Assembly (NCBI RefSeq): GCF_042665195.1
Contig: NZ_JBHTBW010000004.1
Location: 15,245-79,244 of the forward strand
Direction: 5' to 3'
DNA from: Laceyella putida
GTDB lineage: Bacteria > Bacillota > Bacilli > Thermoactinomycetales > Thermoactinomycetaceae
Length of the DNA: 64,000 bases
Shown here: positions 31,025 through 39,922 of the stretch, one piece after another
Numbering within the stretch: position 1 is the stretch's first letter
How the letters are laid out: the number at the start of each line of letters is the position of its first letter
Program-made: the position numbers and the translations under genes
The notes under the pieces: model-generated
Told to the model about the DNA's origin: nothing
The model's input: only the letters and a program-made list of their open reading frames with translations
Databases searched by the model: none

Positions 31025-33379
31025 ATGGGAAACGCGGTGAAGAGCTTTAAAGAATTAACTCCTGAGCTTTGGGCATTTGCGGGTGGAAAAGGCGGCATGC
31101 TTGCCAGAATGTTTCAGGATGGGTACCCCGTGCCAGAAGGGTTTGTCATTTTACCGTCGGCTTTTCAAGGGGAAAAGCTGAATCCTGAAGCTTGGAATGA
31201 GACACAAGCATCTTTGCATGCCATCAGAAAGAACCATGAGGGGGCGCTGTTTGCGGTAAGATCCTCCGCTTTAAGCGAGGACTCAGCGCAGGCCTCCTTT
31301 GCGGGGGAGTTTGAAACGGTCCTGAATGCAAAAACGGACAAAGAGATTCTGGAAGCCATCTATACGGTTCACAGATCAAGACAGGCAGAGAGAGTAAAAG
31401 TCTACAGCTCTGTTCAAGGGATGGAACCGTCTCACCAGATCGCGGTGGTGATTCAGCTGATGGTGCCGTCTGAGATATCGGGAGTATTGTTTACCGCCGA
31501 TCCCATCACAGGCAGCAACACCAGCATGACGGGCAATTTTGTCCATGGATTGGGAGAGCAACTCGTGTCCGGGGAGGCCAATGCCTATCCTTTTACCTTC
31601 ATGAGGCCCAAAGGAAAATATGACGGTCCGGAAGAGCTTAAGAAATACGCATCCAAACTGTACCGATTGGCTGATAGGCTTGAGACGGAATTGGGCGGCC
31701 CTCAAGATATTGAATGGGCTGTCGCGAAGGGGAAGTTGTATATCCTTCAGGCACGGCCCATTACAACCTTGCAACCGGGCAATCCGGATACCTATGAATG
31801 GAATGATTCTTTGACCGGGGATTTCCTTTGGACCAATACCAATGTGGGCGAGGCGTTTTCCGACGTTTTCACTCCGCTCAGCTGGTCCGTGATTAGAGCG
31901 CTCGACGAAGAACAAAAAATCATTCCCGGATATTATTTGTTTTCAGGCAACATCTGCGGAAGAGCGTACACAAATCTTAGCTTTGCGCTGTCTTTATATC
32001 CGGCGTTTGGTCTGGATATCAAACGAGGTTTCAAAGCGGTGAGTGAAGTGTTTGGACAAATCCCCACGGACATGAGCGTTCCCATTTACCCCTTTTCGCG
32101 TTTGGGTTTAATCAAGGCCATGGCGCCGCATATGAGACATCGCTTGAAGAGGCTACTAGAAGCTTTTAAGGTATTGCCGCAACATGTGAAGGAGACGCCG
32201 GAATGGTGCAGAAAGATGACGGCGCACATAAGAAATGTAAACAGCAAAGAAGAACTGCTGTCGTTATGGAAAAATGAACTCCTTCCTTATAATTTCAAGG
32301 CTTTGTGGGTTGCGCTGGCGGGTGCCCGCAAAATCACGATTCTTTATAAACTGAAAGAGGAGCTTTTCAAGCTGGTGGGAACGGAAGACACCAATACGCT
32401 GCTGTCCAACTTCAGGGGAAACGCCGCTTTGGAAAGCCTGGGGCCGGTTGTCGGCATAGCAAAGATTATCAAGGGGGAAATGAGCCGGGGGGAATACCTG
32501 ATGCGATATGGCCATCGGGGACCGCATGAGTTTGAGTTGTCCGTCCCCCATCCTGGGGAGGACGCGGACTGGCTGGAGAAACAGATCGAGGAATTTAAAA
32601 AGTCAGATGTGGATGTGGAAGGGCTTTTAAAAAAGAATCACGCGCAATATGAAGAAGCCTGGAAGCGATTCGAGGCGCGTTATCCGGAAAAGGCAAGACG
32701 GATTGGGAAGAAACTTGCAAAAGTAGGCGAAGCGGCCCGTCTCAGAGAAGCAGTCCGTTCAGAGTGGACAAGGGTATTCAGGTTGAATCGCGCTTTTGCG
32801 CTCAGAGCGGGAGAGCTCACGGAAATCGGGGACGATGTGTTTTTCCTCTATATTGATGAAGTGCTGAATTTGCTTTCTGGAGACGATTCGGCCGTGAAGC
32901 ATATTCCCGCCAGAAAAGAAACCTACAATAAATACAAATCGTTGCCGCCCTTTCCCTCCATTATCCGAGGCCGGTTCGATCCGTTCAAATGGGCGGAGGA
33001 TCCGAATCGAAGAGCTGATTACTATGATGCCACGATGCCTGTTGTTGTTCCTGATTCGGATACACTCAAAGGCTTTCCCGGAGCGGCGGGCAGGGTGGAA
33101 GGGACGGTGCGTGTCCTAGTCGGTCCGGAAGAAGGGGAACAGCTTCAGCCCGGTGAAATTTTGGTTGCCTCAACCACCAATGTCGGATGGACCCCTCTTT
33201 TTCCAAAAGCCGCTGCCATCATCACGGACATCGGAGCGCCGCTGTCCCATGCCGCCATCGTGGCCAGGGAGCTGGGCATTCCCGCTGTGGTGGGATGTGG
33301 CAACGCCACCACAAGGCTAAAGACGGGAGACAGGGTGATCGTTGACGGCGGACAGGGAGTTGTCCACATTTTGAATTAA
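31025..33379 (+). CDS. PEP-synthase-like / rifampicin-phosphotransferase-like enzyme
   Basis: 784 aa. The N-terminal ATP-grasp PPDK domain (about 1-255) has GGKGGMLARM and FAVRSSALSEDSAQASFAGE, and ends QDIEWAVAKGKLYILQARPI. A middle region of about 450 residues follows, then the C-terminal phospho-histidine swivel domain with His in GAPLSHAAIVARELGIPAVV. This three-part plan is that of rifampin phosphotransferase (Rph) and YvkC-type proteins; the PEP/pyruvate-binding barrel of true PEP synthase is absent. Rph-type enzymes inactivate rifamycins, but the substrate cannot be read here. ATG 31025 follows AAAGGAG. TetR-type operators upstream fit drug-inducible control. Confidence 0.85.
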   Translation: MGNAVKSFKELTPELWAFAGGKGGMLARMFQDGYPVPEGFVILPSAFQGEKLNPEAWNETQASLHAIRKNHEGALFAVRSSALSEDSAQASFAGEFETVLNAKTDKEILEAIYTVHRSRQAERVKVYSSVQGMEPSHQIAVVIQLMVPSEISGVLFTADPITGSNTSMTGNFVHGLGEQLVSGEANAYPFTFMRPKGKYDGPEELKKYASKLYRLADRLETELGGPQDIEWAVAKGKLYILQARPITTLQPGNPDTYEWNDSLTGDFLWTNTNVGEAFSDVFTPLSWSVIRALDEEQKIIPGYYLFSGNICGRAYTNLSFALSLYPAFGLDIKRGFKAVSEVFGQIPTDMSVPIYPFSRLGLIKAMAPHMRHRLKRLLEAFKVLPQHVKETPEWCRKMTAHIRNVNSKEELLSLWKNELLPYNFKALWVALAGARKITILYKLKEELFKLVGTEDTNTLLSNFRGNAALESLGPVVGIAKIIKGEMSRGEYLMRYGHRGPHEFELSVPHPGEDADWLEKQIEEFKKSDVDVEGLLKKNHAQYEEAWKRFEARYPEKARRIGKKLAKVGEAARLREAVRSEWTRVFRLNRAFALRAGELTEIGDDVFFLYIDEVLNLLSGDDSAVKHIPARKETYNKYKSLPPFPSIIRGRFDPFKWAEDPNRRADYYDATMPVVVPDSDTLKGFPGAAGRVEGTVRVLVGPEEGEQLQPGEILVASTTNVGWTPLFPKAAAIITDIGAPLSHAAIVARELGIPAVVGCGNATTRLKTGDRVIVDGGQGVVHILN

Positions 33380-33396
33380 ATACGCTTACCTTCCTG

Positions 33397-33433
33397 AAGG
33401 AACGCCTTTTTCTTAGAGGGGGTTCCTTTTTTC
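33397..33433 (+). terminator. Terminator of the PEP-synthase-like gene
   Basis: Stem AAGGAACGCC / GGGGTTCCTT with an AT-rich loop, followed by TTTTTT. Confidence 0.8.
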
Positions 33434-33497
33434 GATCAGATAAAACCGCTCACATGCTTGTCTCTCGTGCAGATTGCGGCACAGACAATCGGACACC

Positions 33498-33543
33498 GAA
33501 AAAGCCCCGCCCTTTCCCGTGTTGATGGGAAAAGAGCCGGGCT
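33498..33543 (-). terminator. Terminator of modAB
   Basis: Read on the minus strand, GCCCGGCTCTTTTCCC pairs with GGGAAAGGGCGGGGC, followed by TTTTTC. It closes the modAB transcript. Confidence 0.85.
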
Positions 33544-33559
33544 GGCTTGGTTGTGGTCG

Positions 33560-34231
33560 TCATGGATTTCGCCCGTTCAAACGGAGGGTCACCGCCACAA
33601 AGCCAAATGAGAGGAAAACAATGGCGAGAACCCAATAAGCGGCCAACTCCATGTCTCCCGCTTCAACGGCGATGTAGATGGCGGTGGGAATGGTTTGCGT
33701 TTTGCCGGGAATGTTGCCCGCCACCATCATGGTTGCCCCAAATTCACCCAGCGCTCTGGCAAAGCCGAGCAGGTAACCTGTGATCAGCGATTTCCGAGCC
33801 AAGGGCAAGGTGACATAACGAAACACTTGCCGCTCACTCGCCCCCATCGAACGGGCGGCATCTTCCAAATCGGCATCAATGGAGGCAAACCCGGTTTTTA
33901 TTGTTTGGTAAACCAAGGGGAAGGCGACTACCACGGCGGCGATGACCGCGGCCCACCAGGTGAAGACGAGCGGTTGGGAGAAGAGCCACTCCATGAACCG
34001 CCCCAGCCAGCTTCGTCTGCCCAAGAGGAGCAACAGGCCAAATCCGACGACCGTCGGCGGCAGGACCAGGGGCAGGATGAACAGGGTTTCCAGAAGGCCC
34101 TTCCCGGCGAACCGGCACCGTTTCATCATCCACGCGGCAAAGAGGGCCAAGACAAACACAAAGAGACTGGCGACACTGGAGACTTGAAGCGATAACAGAA
34201 TCGGTGAGAGAAATTGAGTCCCCGTGGTCAT
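33560..34231 (-). CDS. modB: Molybdate ABC transporter permease
   Basis: 223 aa with five or six membrane helices. The permease EAA loop is DLEDAARSMGASERQVFRYVTLP, at about residues 118-140, and the region before it (LPPTVVGFGLLLLLGRRSWLG) is typical of ModB. It works with ModA and an ATPase; no modC is present in the window, so the ATPase must be elsewhere or shared. ATGA overlap with modA at 34228 couples the two. Confidence 0.92.
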   Translation of the reverse strand: MTTGTQFLSPILLSLQVSSVASLFVFVLALFAAWMMKRCRFAGKGLLETLFILPLVLPPTVVGFGLLLLLGRRSWLGRFMEWLFSQPLVFTWWAAVIAAVVVAFPLVYQTIKTGFASIDADLEDAARSMGASERQVFRYVTLPLARKSLITGYLLGFARALGEFGATMMVAGNIPGKTQTIPTAIYIAVEAGDMELAAYWVLAIVFLSFGFVAVTLRLNGRNP

Positions 34232-35013
34232 GGCGCCTTTTTAAAACCATATTTTGAAAAGAGGAATGAGGCCTCAGGGCCTTGTAACCAGTGGTAAAAA
34301 TCTTGTGTTTGTTTAGGCTGTTTCGTCGCTTTGATGACACCGATCGGATAAACGATGGGTGGGTGGGTTTGGGGATTGGCGACGCCCGCGACGGTGATGC
34401 CGTCTGTGGTGGCCGCATCCGTAAGATACACAATGCCCGCATCGGCGTTGCCGGATTTCACATGCGCCAGCACTTGCCGCACATCCCCGGCGAAAATCAT
34501 TTTGGGCTGAAGCTGCTTCCACAGGTGCAAATGTTCCAGCGTTTGTTTGGCGTATCTACCCGCCGGCACGGTCTCCGGTTGACCGATCGAAAGTTTGTTG
34601 ACGGCGGCGGAGGTCAAGTCGGACCACCCTTTGATGGGACATGGGGAATCCTTGGGTATGATCAGCACCAGTTCATTGCTCACGAGATCTGCATGAAATT
34701 TGGAGTCGATCAAGCCCTTTCGCAACAAGTCGTCCATCTCCTTGGAGCTGGCAGAGAGAAACAAGTCAGCCGGGGCTCCCTGTTCAATCTGCTGTTTCAG
34801 CTTGCCGGATGAGGCAAAGCTGGGAACGAGATCGACTTGGGGATGAGCCGATTCATATTTCCGCTCAAGCTCCTTCATCACATCCGATAAACTGGCCGCT
34901 GTAAGAACGGTGATTTCGGTGGGTGAAGCCCCCCTGGGAGTGCCGCAAGCGGTGATTGACCACATGGATAAGACGAGGGTGAGGATCATGATCCAACGGT
35001 GGGTTGATTTCAT
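34228..35013 (-). CDS. modA: Molybdate-binding lipoprotein
   Basis: 261 aa from ATG 35013 behind GAGGAGG. A lipoprotein signal with lipobox SITAC (Cys about residue 22) anchors it outside the membrane. Family motifs are TVLTAASLSDVMKEL, PSFASSGKLKQQIEQGAPAD, PADLFLSAS, and the oxyanion-binding stretch DVRQVLAHVKSGNADAGIVY. It captures molybdate or tungstate for ModB. Confidence 0.92.
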   Translation of the reverse strand: MKSTHRWIMILTLVLSMWSITACGTPRGASPTEITVLTAASLSDVMKELERKYESAHPQVDLVPSFASSGKLKQQIEQGAPADLFLSASSKEMDDLLRKGLIDSKFHADLVSNELVLIIPKDSPCPIKGWSDLTSAAVNKLSIGQPETVPAGRYAKQTLEHLHLWKQLQPKMIFAGDVRQVLAHVKSGNADAGIVYLTDAATTDGITVAGVANPQTHPPIVYPIGVIKATKQPKQTQDFYHWLQGPEASFLFSKYGFKKAP

Positions 35014-35216
35014 AAGCTGCCTCCTCACGGATATTCGATCGCTAAATGAGTGAACATGTTTTACAATGATGAAGAAGTTCATTTTGCACTGGATAATAAG
35101 TCAACCTCATTTTAACGAAGAGCCGTGACAGAGGCAATGCGGTTTGTTTAATATATTTGCATCATGTTATTTTTGTTTGCGAGATGACTGCGGATGAATA
35201 GGGGGATGGTGAAAAC

Positions 35217-36299
35217 GTGATCAACCAACTGCAAAATCGCCTGAAAGAAAAACGGGTAGCCTTGGGCATGACACAAGAAGAAGTGGCGAAGCGCATTGGG
35301 GTGACGCGCCAGCTGATCAGTTCCATTGAAGCCGGGAACAGCAATCCCACTGTGCTGGTGGCGTTGAAATTAAGTGAGCTGTTTGCATGTCGCATGGAAG
35401 ACCTCTTTTATGTCGATGATCCATCCCACTCATTGATTCAAGCGGAATATTTTGCTTCTTCCCCCGATCAGGGGCAGGGGGAACATCGGGTCGCTGTGGC
35501 GCGGATTGACAACCGCATCATCGCGCGGCCATTAGATGGCGTCGATGCGGGCCTATTGCCGCTCACCCCGGCGAATGGCATAGTCCAGCGGTCGGACGCG
35601 GAAGCCGTCCAGGTGGAACTGCTGGATGACCGGCAAGCCCTCGCCGCTCACCTTTTTTTGGCCGGTTGCGATATCGGCTTGGGTTTGTTGTCCCGCCATG
35701 CGGAGCGGAGTCATCCAAGCCAAAGCGTGTTTTGGTTTCACGCCAATAATCTCGAAGCAGTCACACAGTTAAAAAAGGGACAGGCGCATATCGCCGCGAT
35801 CCATTATCAACCGGGGGAAGAAACGGCTTTGTGCGGGGAGTTTCCCTTCGCCACGAAGACGATTCGGTTTGCGTTGTGGGAACAGGGATGGATGGTGCGG
35901 AAAGGGAATCCCAAACGGTTTGTCGGCGGGGCTGATTTGGTGAGACCGGACATCCACTTGGTCAACCGTGAACGGGGGGCAGGGGCGAGGCATTTGTTGG
36001 ATGCGGAGCTGGCCAAAGAAGGGGTGCCGGTGGAGTTGGTGAATGGATACGACAGGGAAGTGAGCAGCCATGCGGCCGTAGCGGATGCGGTGCAAAAAGG
36101 CTTGGCGGATGTGGGGGTGGGATTGGCGAGTGCGGCCCGGCTGTATGGACTTGATTTTATCCCATTGCGTCAAGAGTGCTGTGATTTGATCATTCCCGCC
36201 TCCTACCTTGGAGAGGAAGCGGTGCAAAATCTGCTTCATACTCTGAATTCGGGTGTATTCCGCAAGGATTTGCAATCGTTTGGCCCGTATATCATGTGA
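35217..36299 (+). CDS. XRE regulator with periplasmic-binding-like sensor domain
   Basis: 360 aa from GTG 35217, behind AGGGGGATGG. The N-terminal helix-turn-helix (about residues 8-60: KRVALGMTQEEVAKRIGVTR, QLISSIEAGNSNPTV) is followed by a PBP-like domain of about 280 residues (RIDNRIIARPLDGVD..., QKGLADVGVGLASAARLYGL). This one-component layout is common next to molybdate genes. It is divergent from modA with 203 bases between, so control of modAB in response to molybdate is the natural reading, by inference. I see no clear palindromic operator in the gap. Confidence 0.85.
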   Translation: MINQLQNRLKEKRVALGMTQEEVAKRIGVTRQLISSIEAGNSNPTVLVALKLSELFACRMEDLFYVDDPSHSLIQAEYFASSPDQGQGEHRVAVARIDNRIIARPLDGVDAGLLPLTPANGIVQRSDAEAVQVELLDDRQALAAHLFLAGCDIGLGLLSRHAERSHPSQSVFWFHANNLEAVTQLKKGQAHIAAIHYQPGEETALCGEFPFATKTIRFALWEQGWMVRKGNPKRFVGGADLVRPDIHLVNRERGAGARHLLDAELAKEGVPVELVNGYDREVSSHAAVADAVQKGLADVGVGLASAARLYGLDFIPLRQECCDLIIPASYLGEEAVQNLLHTLNSGVFRKDLQSFGPYIM

Positions 36300-36416
36300 A
36301 CGGGAAAGGTAGCCAAAGGGGGACTCGGTTTCTATGAACAAACGGCGGTTGAATTGCGGGAATCCTCTGTCATATCGGCGTTGAAACAGGTAAAATAGGG
36401 ATAAAAAGGAATAAGG

Positions 36417-36908
36417 ATGATGCGGATGAAATGGGGAGCAAAGATTTCATTATTGATCATTTTGTTGATCGTGGTGATCTCAGCATATTGGGTTGGCTAT
36501 TGGAATGGCAGATTTGGCGATTGGTTAGATGCGGCGGAGCCACCGAAACCGACCATTACCGTGGACGGGAAGAAGGTCGGATTGGTTCGTGGTTCTTATT
36601 CGTGGAGGGAAAGACCTTCTTTGCTTCCATTCTGGGACTCGGGCAAGGCGGTAATCGCGGATTCCATCGGCCCGATTGAGTATTTTCGGCTTCATCCGGA
36701 TCAGTCGGTATCGGTTAAAGCCGGAGCCATGATTGAAGCGGAACCCCCCGAAGGTATTGTTCAATTTGACCTGATGAATGAGACCCAAGAGGGGAAGGTT
36801 GACCCCTACCGAGTGCCGGCTGAAAAGGGAAAAACCATCTATTCGCTTGACATGAAATGGCCCGCGCAAGGTAGGGCGTCATACTATTTCATGCTTGAGG
36901 TGAAATGA
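36417..36908 (+). CDS. Hypothetical membrane-anchored/secreted protein (163 aa)
   Basis: N-terminal hydrophobic helix (ISLLIILLIVVISAYWVGYW, about 9-28), then a soluble outside domain (ITVDGKKVGLVRGSYSWRER..., QFDLMNETQEGKVDPYRVPA) ending YYFMLEVK. The beta-rich look, with a repeated V/K/G pattern, recalls small immunoglobulin-like domains of Bacillales secreted proteins, but I cannot name it. Ribosome site AAGGAATAAGG. It stands alone between terminators. Confidence 0.7.
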   Translation: MMRMKWGAKISLLIILLIVVISAYWVGYWNGRFGDWLDAAEPPKPTITVDGKKVGLVRGSYSWRERPSLLPFWDSGKAVIADSIGPIEYFRLHPDQSVSVKAGAMIEAEPPEGIVQFDLMNETQEGKVDPYRVPAEKGKTIYSLDMKWPAQGRASYYFMLEVK

Positions 36909-36938
36909 ACGGCGACCAACCCGTCTTTGGCCGTTTTT
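36908..36938 (+). terminator. Terminator of the 163-aa gene
   Basis: AACGGC / GCCGTT stem followed by TTTTTTCC, immediately after the stop codon. Confidence 0.65.
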
Positions 36939-36952
36939 TCCGTCAATAAAAC

Positions 36953-36988
36953 AGCCCGCCATCTCTAACGTTGAAGAGATGGCGGGCT
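36953..36988. terminator. Perfect 14-bp hairpin between convergent genes
   Basis: AGCCCGCCATCTCT / AGAGATGGCGGGCT with an eight-base loop, A-rich upstream on the plus strand. It probably serves the minus-strand ctaM transcript. Confidence 0.8.
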
Positions 36989-37004
36989 TTAAGCTGTTAT
37001 CCGC

Positions 37005-37547
37005 TCAATAATATGGAGAAATCAAGATATAGACGAGCACACCCGTGATGCTGACATATAACCAAATCGGCATGGTGAACCGGGCGATCTTGCGATGTTT
37101 TTCCACCTGCATCTTGTATCCGAAGACGGCTGTGTACAAAGCCAAGAAAACGGTGGGCGCAGCAAGCACGATATGGCTGATCAACACAATATAGTAGATC
37201 ACCTTGATGAACCCTTCCCCGCCAAAATGCGTGGACTCGGCATTCATGTGGTAAAACACGTAGGTGATCAGGAACAGGAATGTGCTGGTGAACGCCGCGA
37301 AGATAAACCGGCGGTGCATGGTAATGTTTTTCTGTTTGATGAAGAAGAGAGCGACTAAGAGAAACAAGGTGGTGAAACTGTTAAAGACCGCATTGAGGGC
37401 GGGCAAAAACGTTAAGTCCAAATGGGAGAGGCCTTTGTATTTGGGCAAAAAGAAAATCAATACAATGACGGAATTAAGCAGGATGGTAATCCCTACAATC
37501 CAAGGCGTGTAGTTATCCGTTTTAAGCTTCACTTCACTTCCCACCAA
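37005..37547 (-). CDS. ctaM: CtaM/YozB, DUF420 membrane protein
   Basis: 180 aa with about five membrane helices. DUF420 features are HRRFIFAAFTSTFLFLITYV, YHMNAESTHFGGEG, ISHIVLAAPTVFLALYTA and KHRKIARFTMPIWLYVSITG, carrying the conserved His residues. In S. aureus CtaM is needed for maturation of the heme-A-containing quinol oxidase; the B. subtilis homologue is YozB. It is monocistronic here and not beside other cta genes, so the exact role is by homology. Confidence 0.88.
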   Translation of the reverse strand: MVGSEVKLKTDNYTPWIVGITILLNSVIVLIFFLPKYKGLSHLDLTFLPALNAVFNSFTTLFLLVALFFIKQKNITMHRRFIFAAFTSTFLFLITYVFYHMNAESTHFGGEGFIKVIYYIVLISHIVLAAPTVFLALYTAVFGYKMQVEKHRKIARFTMPIWLYVSITGVLVYILISPYY

Positions 37548-37691
37548 TCTATTTGAACTGGAAACATCTCCTCTATGATGCGGATCATCTCATTGGCTAT
37601 TTTAGAGATTCCGCGGCGGATAGTCAATTGTGAGGTTGACCGCCTCGGGGGCAAATGGGTTTAATGGAAACAGACGATGGGAGAGGAGGAG

Positions 37692-39185
37692 ATGAAAATC
37701 GCATCGATTCGTGTTCGTTTTCTGGTTTCCTTTACGGCCATATTCATTATCTCCCTGATCTTGTTGGTTTTTGGCGTACTGGTCAGCATGGTGGCGATTG
37801 CCGGGGATGTCACCAGCGCCAGTCAATTTTACACTCATTACTTTGCGCAAAAACCACTCAGCGCACAGGAAGAAAATCTCTACCTCGATTTGAAATATAT
37901 GGCGAAGAAGCAGCCCCTTCTATTGGAGCAACAACAGGTCTGGATGAATTTGGAGAAGAAGCGGCTGGCCTCCTTGAAGATGGGTTTGGTTGTGCGGAAA
38001 GAGAATCGCGTGTTGTATCAATCGCCTTCCCTGAAGGACAAACAACTCGCCCAGGCTTTGCCGCCGTACGAGCCGGCCAATCTCAAGGTGCGGGACACGC
38101 TTGAGATCAATGGGCAATACTATTCGTTTGTCAAATTTGATTATGACTGCCCCGACCAGGCGGAGGGCAGCCTGTATCTGTTGAAAAAAGTGAATCCATT
38201 CACCGAATTGGTCCGCAAATCCCTGCCTTTATTCTTGATTGTGCTGTTGATCCTGTTTGTCGGCAGCAATGGTTATATTTACTATCTGGTCTCCCGAAGC
38301 GTGATTCGGCCCCTTCTCCGGCTGGAACAGGCGGCCAATCGGATAAAGGAAGGGGAATTGGACTTTCATGTCCGCCCCGTTTCCCATGATGAAATCGGAA
38401 AAGTGGCTTGCGCTTTTGAAGAGATGAGGTCCAAGTTGAAAGATTCGGTGGAACAACAAGGGCAGATCGAACAAAGCCGCAAGGAGATGATCTCTTCCAT
38501 CTCCCATGATTTAAAAACCCCCATCACCTCCATCATCGGTTATGTGGAAGGGATTCGCGACGGGGTGGCCAACACCCCTGATAAAATCAACCAATATCTG
38601 ATGACCATTTCCGCTAAAGCCCGATATATGGACCATTTGATTGACGAACTGGCCTTGTTTTCCAAATTGGATCTAAAACAGGCCCCGTTCACGTTCAAGA
38701 AGATTCACTTGCAAGCTTACTTGCGGGATTATCTGGAAGAGAGAACGGTGGACTTGGCCAAAGCGGGGTTCCATGTGCGTCATGAATGGCCCGGGACGCC
38801 GATCTGGGTCTGGGCCGATCCGGAAAAATTGGCGCGGGTGTTGGAGAATGTGTTGGACAACAGCGTAAAATACGGAGACAAAGAAGAGAAACGGCTGGCG
38901 GTCATCGTTTCTGGCGGTGATGACAAAGCGACCATTCAAATAGAGGATAATGGTGCGGGAATCGATTTCCCAAGCATCTCCCGCGTGTTTGAGCGATTTT
39001 ACCGTGCCGAGCCTTCCCGCAGTTCGCGAACGGGTGGGAGCGGGTTGGGATTGGCCATTGCCAAGCAAATTGTCGAGGGGCATGGGGGACGGATTTGGGC
39101 GACAAGCGAAAAAGGGCAAGGGACCAGTATTTTCTTCACCCTTTCTGTGGCAGGTGAACAACGTGAAAAAAGTGTTGATCATTGA
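37692..39185 (+). CDS. Sensor histidine kinase (kinase-first two-component pair)
   Basis: 497 aa from ATG 37692, after GGGAGAGGAGG; an in-frame ATG at 37677 is the alternative. TM1 at about residues 11-38, an extracytoplasmic region of about 145 residues, TM2 (LPLFLIVLLILFVGSNGYIY, about 178-200), HAMP, HisKA with His272 in SISHDLKTPITSI, and HATPase with NVLDNSVKYGD, EDNGAGID and GSGLGLAIAKQ. The kinase precedes and overlaps its regulator by 23 bases, the reverse of the usual order. The sensed signal is unknown. Confidence 0.92.
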   Translation: MKIASIRVRFLVSFTAIFIISLILLVFGVLVSMVAIAGDVTSASQFYTHYFAQKPLSAQEENLYLDLKYMAKKQPLLLEQQQVWMNLEKKRLASLKMGLVVRKENRVLYQSPSLKDKQLAQALPPYEPANLKVRDTLEINGQYYSFVKFDYDCPDQAEGSLYLLKKVNPFTELVRKSLPLFLIVLLILFVGSNGYIYYLVSRSVIRPLLRLEQAANRIKEGELDFHVRPVSHDEIGKVACAFEEMRSKLKDSVEQQGQIEQSRKEMISSISHDLKTPITSIIGYVEGIRDGVANTPDKINQYLMTISAKARYMDHLIDELALFSKLDLKQAPFTFKKIHLQAYLRDYLEERTVDLAKAGFHVRHEWPGTPIWVWADPEKLARVLENVLDNSVKYGDKEEKRLAVIVSGGDDKATIQIEDNGAGIDFPSISRVFERFYRAEPSRSSRTGGSGLGLAIAKQIVEGHGGRIWATSEKGQGTSIFFTLSVAGEQREKSVDH

Positions 39186-39852
39186 AGATGATACCAGCAT
39201 TGCGCAATTGCAAAAAGATTATCTGGAGGTGAATGGCTTTCAAGTGGACATGGAGCACTCCGGATATAAGGGATTGCAGGCCGCTTTGGGCAACGACTAT
39301 GATTTGATTGTGCTTGACCTGATGTTGCCCAATATCGATGGGTTTGAAGTGTGCCGACGAATTCGGACGGAGAAAGAAGTGTGCATTTTGCTGGTGACGG
39401 CCAAGAATGAGGATATAGACAAGATCAAAGGGTTTAGTGTGGGGGCGGACGATTACCTTACCAAACCATTTAGCCCCAGTGAATTTGTCGCCAGAGTGAA
39501 GGCTCATCTCGCCCGTTACGAGCGGCTCTTGTCAAAGCGGGAAGAACAACAGACGGAGATACACGTTCGCGACTTGGTCATCAATCAATCTTCGCATCGC
39601 GTATATGTGAGGGGAAAGGAAGCCTTTTTGACCACCAAGGAGTTTGAACTCTTATGTTTTTTCGCCAATCATCCCAACCAGGTGTTTAGCAAAGAGGACC
39701 TGTTTGAGAGACTGTGGGGAGTGGAGGCGACGGCGGATCTGTCCACGGTGACGGTTCACGTCCGTAAGTTGCGTGAAAAGATCGAGGCCAATCCCTCCCG
39801 TCCACAGGTGGTCGAAACGGTGTGGGGAGCCGGATACCGTTTCAATATGTAA
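39163..39852 (+). CDS. OmpR/PhoB-type response regulator
   Basis: 229 aa from GTG 39163. Receiver with EDD at residues 8-10, Asp52 in IVLDLMLPN and Lys in DDYLTKPFSP. Winged helix with FLTTKEFELLCFFANHPNQV and STVTVHVRKLREKIE. It overlaps the kinase gene, so the two are coupled. A strong terminator follows at 39865, so no downstream target is in the operon. Confidence 0.93.
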   Translation: MKKVLIIEDDTSIAQLQKDYLEVNGFQVDMEHSGYKGLQAALGNDYDLIVLDLMLPNIDGFEVCRRIRTEKEVCILLVTAKNEDIDKIKGFSVGADDYLTKPFSPSEFVARVKAHLARYERLLSKREEQQTEIHVRDLVINQSSHRVYVRGKEAFLTTKEFELLCFFANHPNQVFSKEDLFERLWGVEATADLSTVTVHVRKLREKIEANPSRPQVVETVWGAGYRFNM

Positions 39853-39864
39853 AGGAAGCCCGAG

Positions 39865-39906
39865 AAAAAACCACTTAGGCCGGAATGAAAAGTGGTTTTT
39901 TCTTTT
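39865..39906. terminator. Bidirectional terminator
   Basis: AAAAAACCACTT / AAGTGGTTTTTT arms with a 13-base loop, then TCTTTTTG. It serves both the two-component operon and the converging aminotransferase gene. Confidence 0.9.
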
Positions 39907-39922
39907 TGTTATCGAATGGAGG

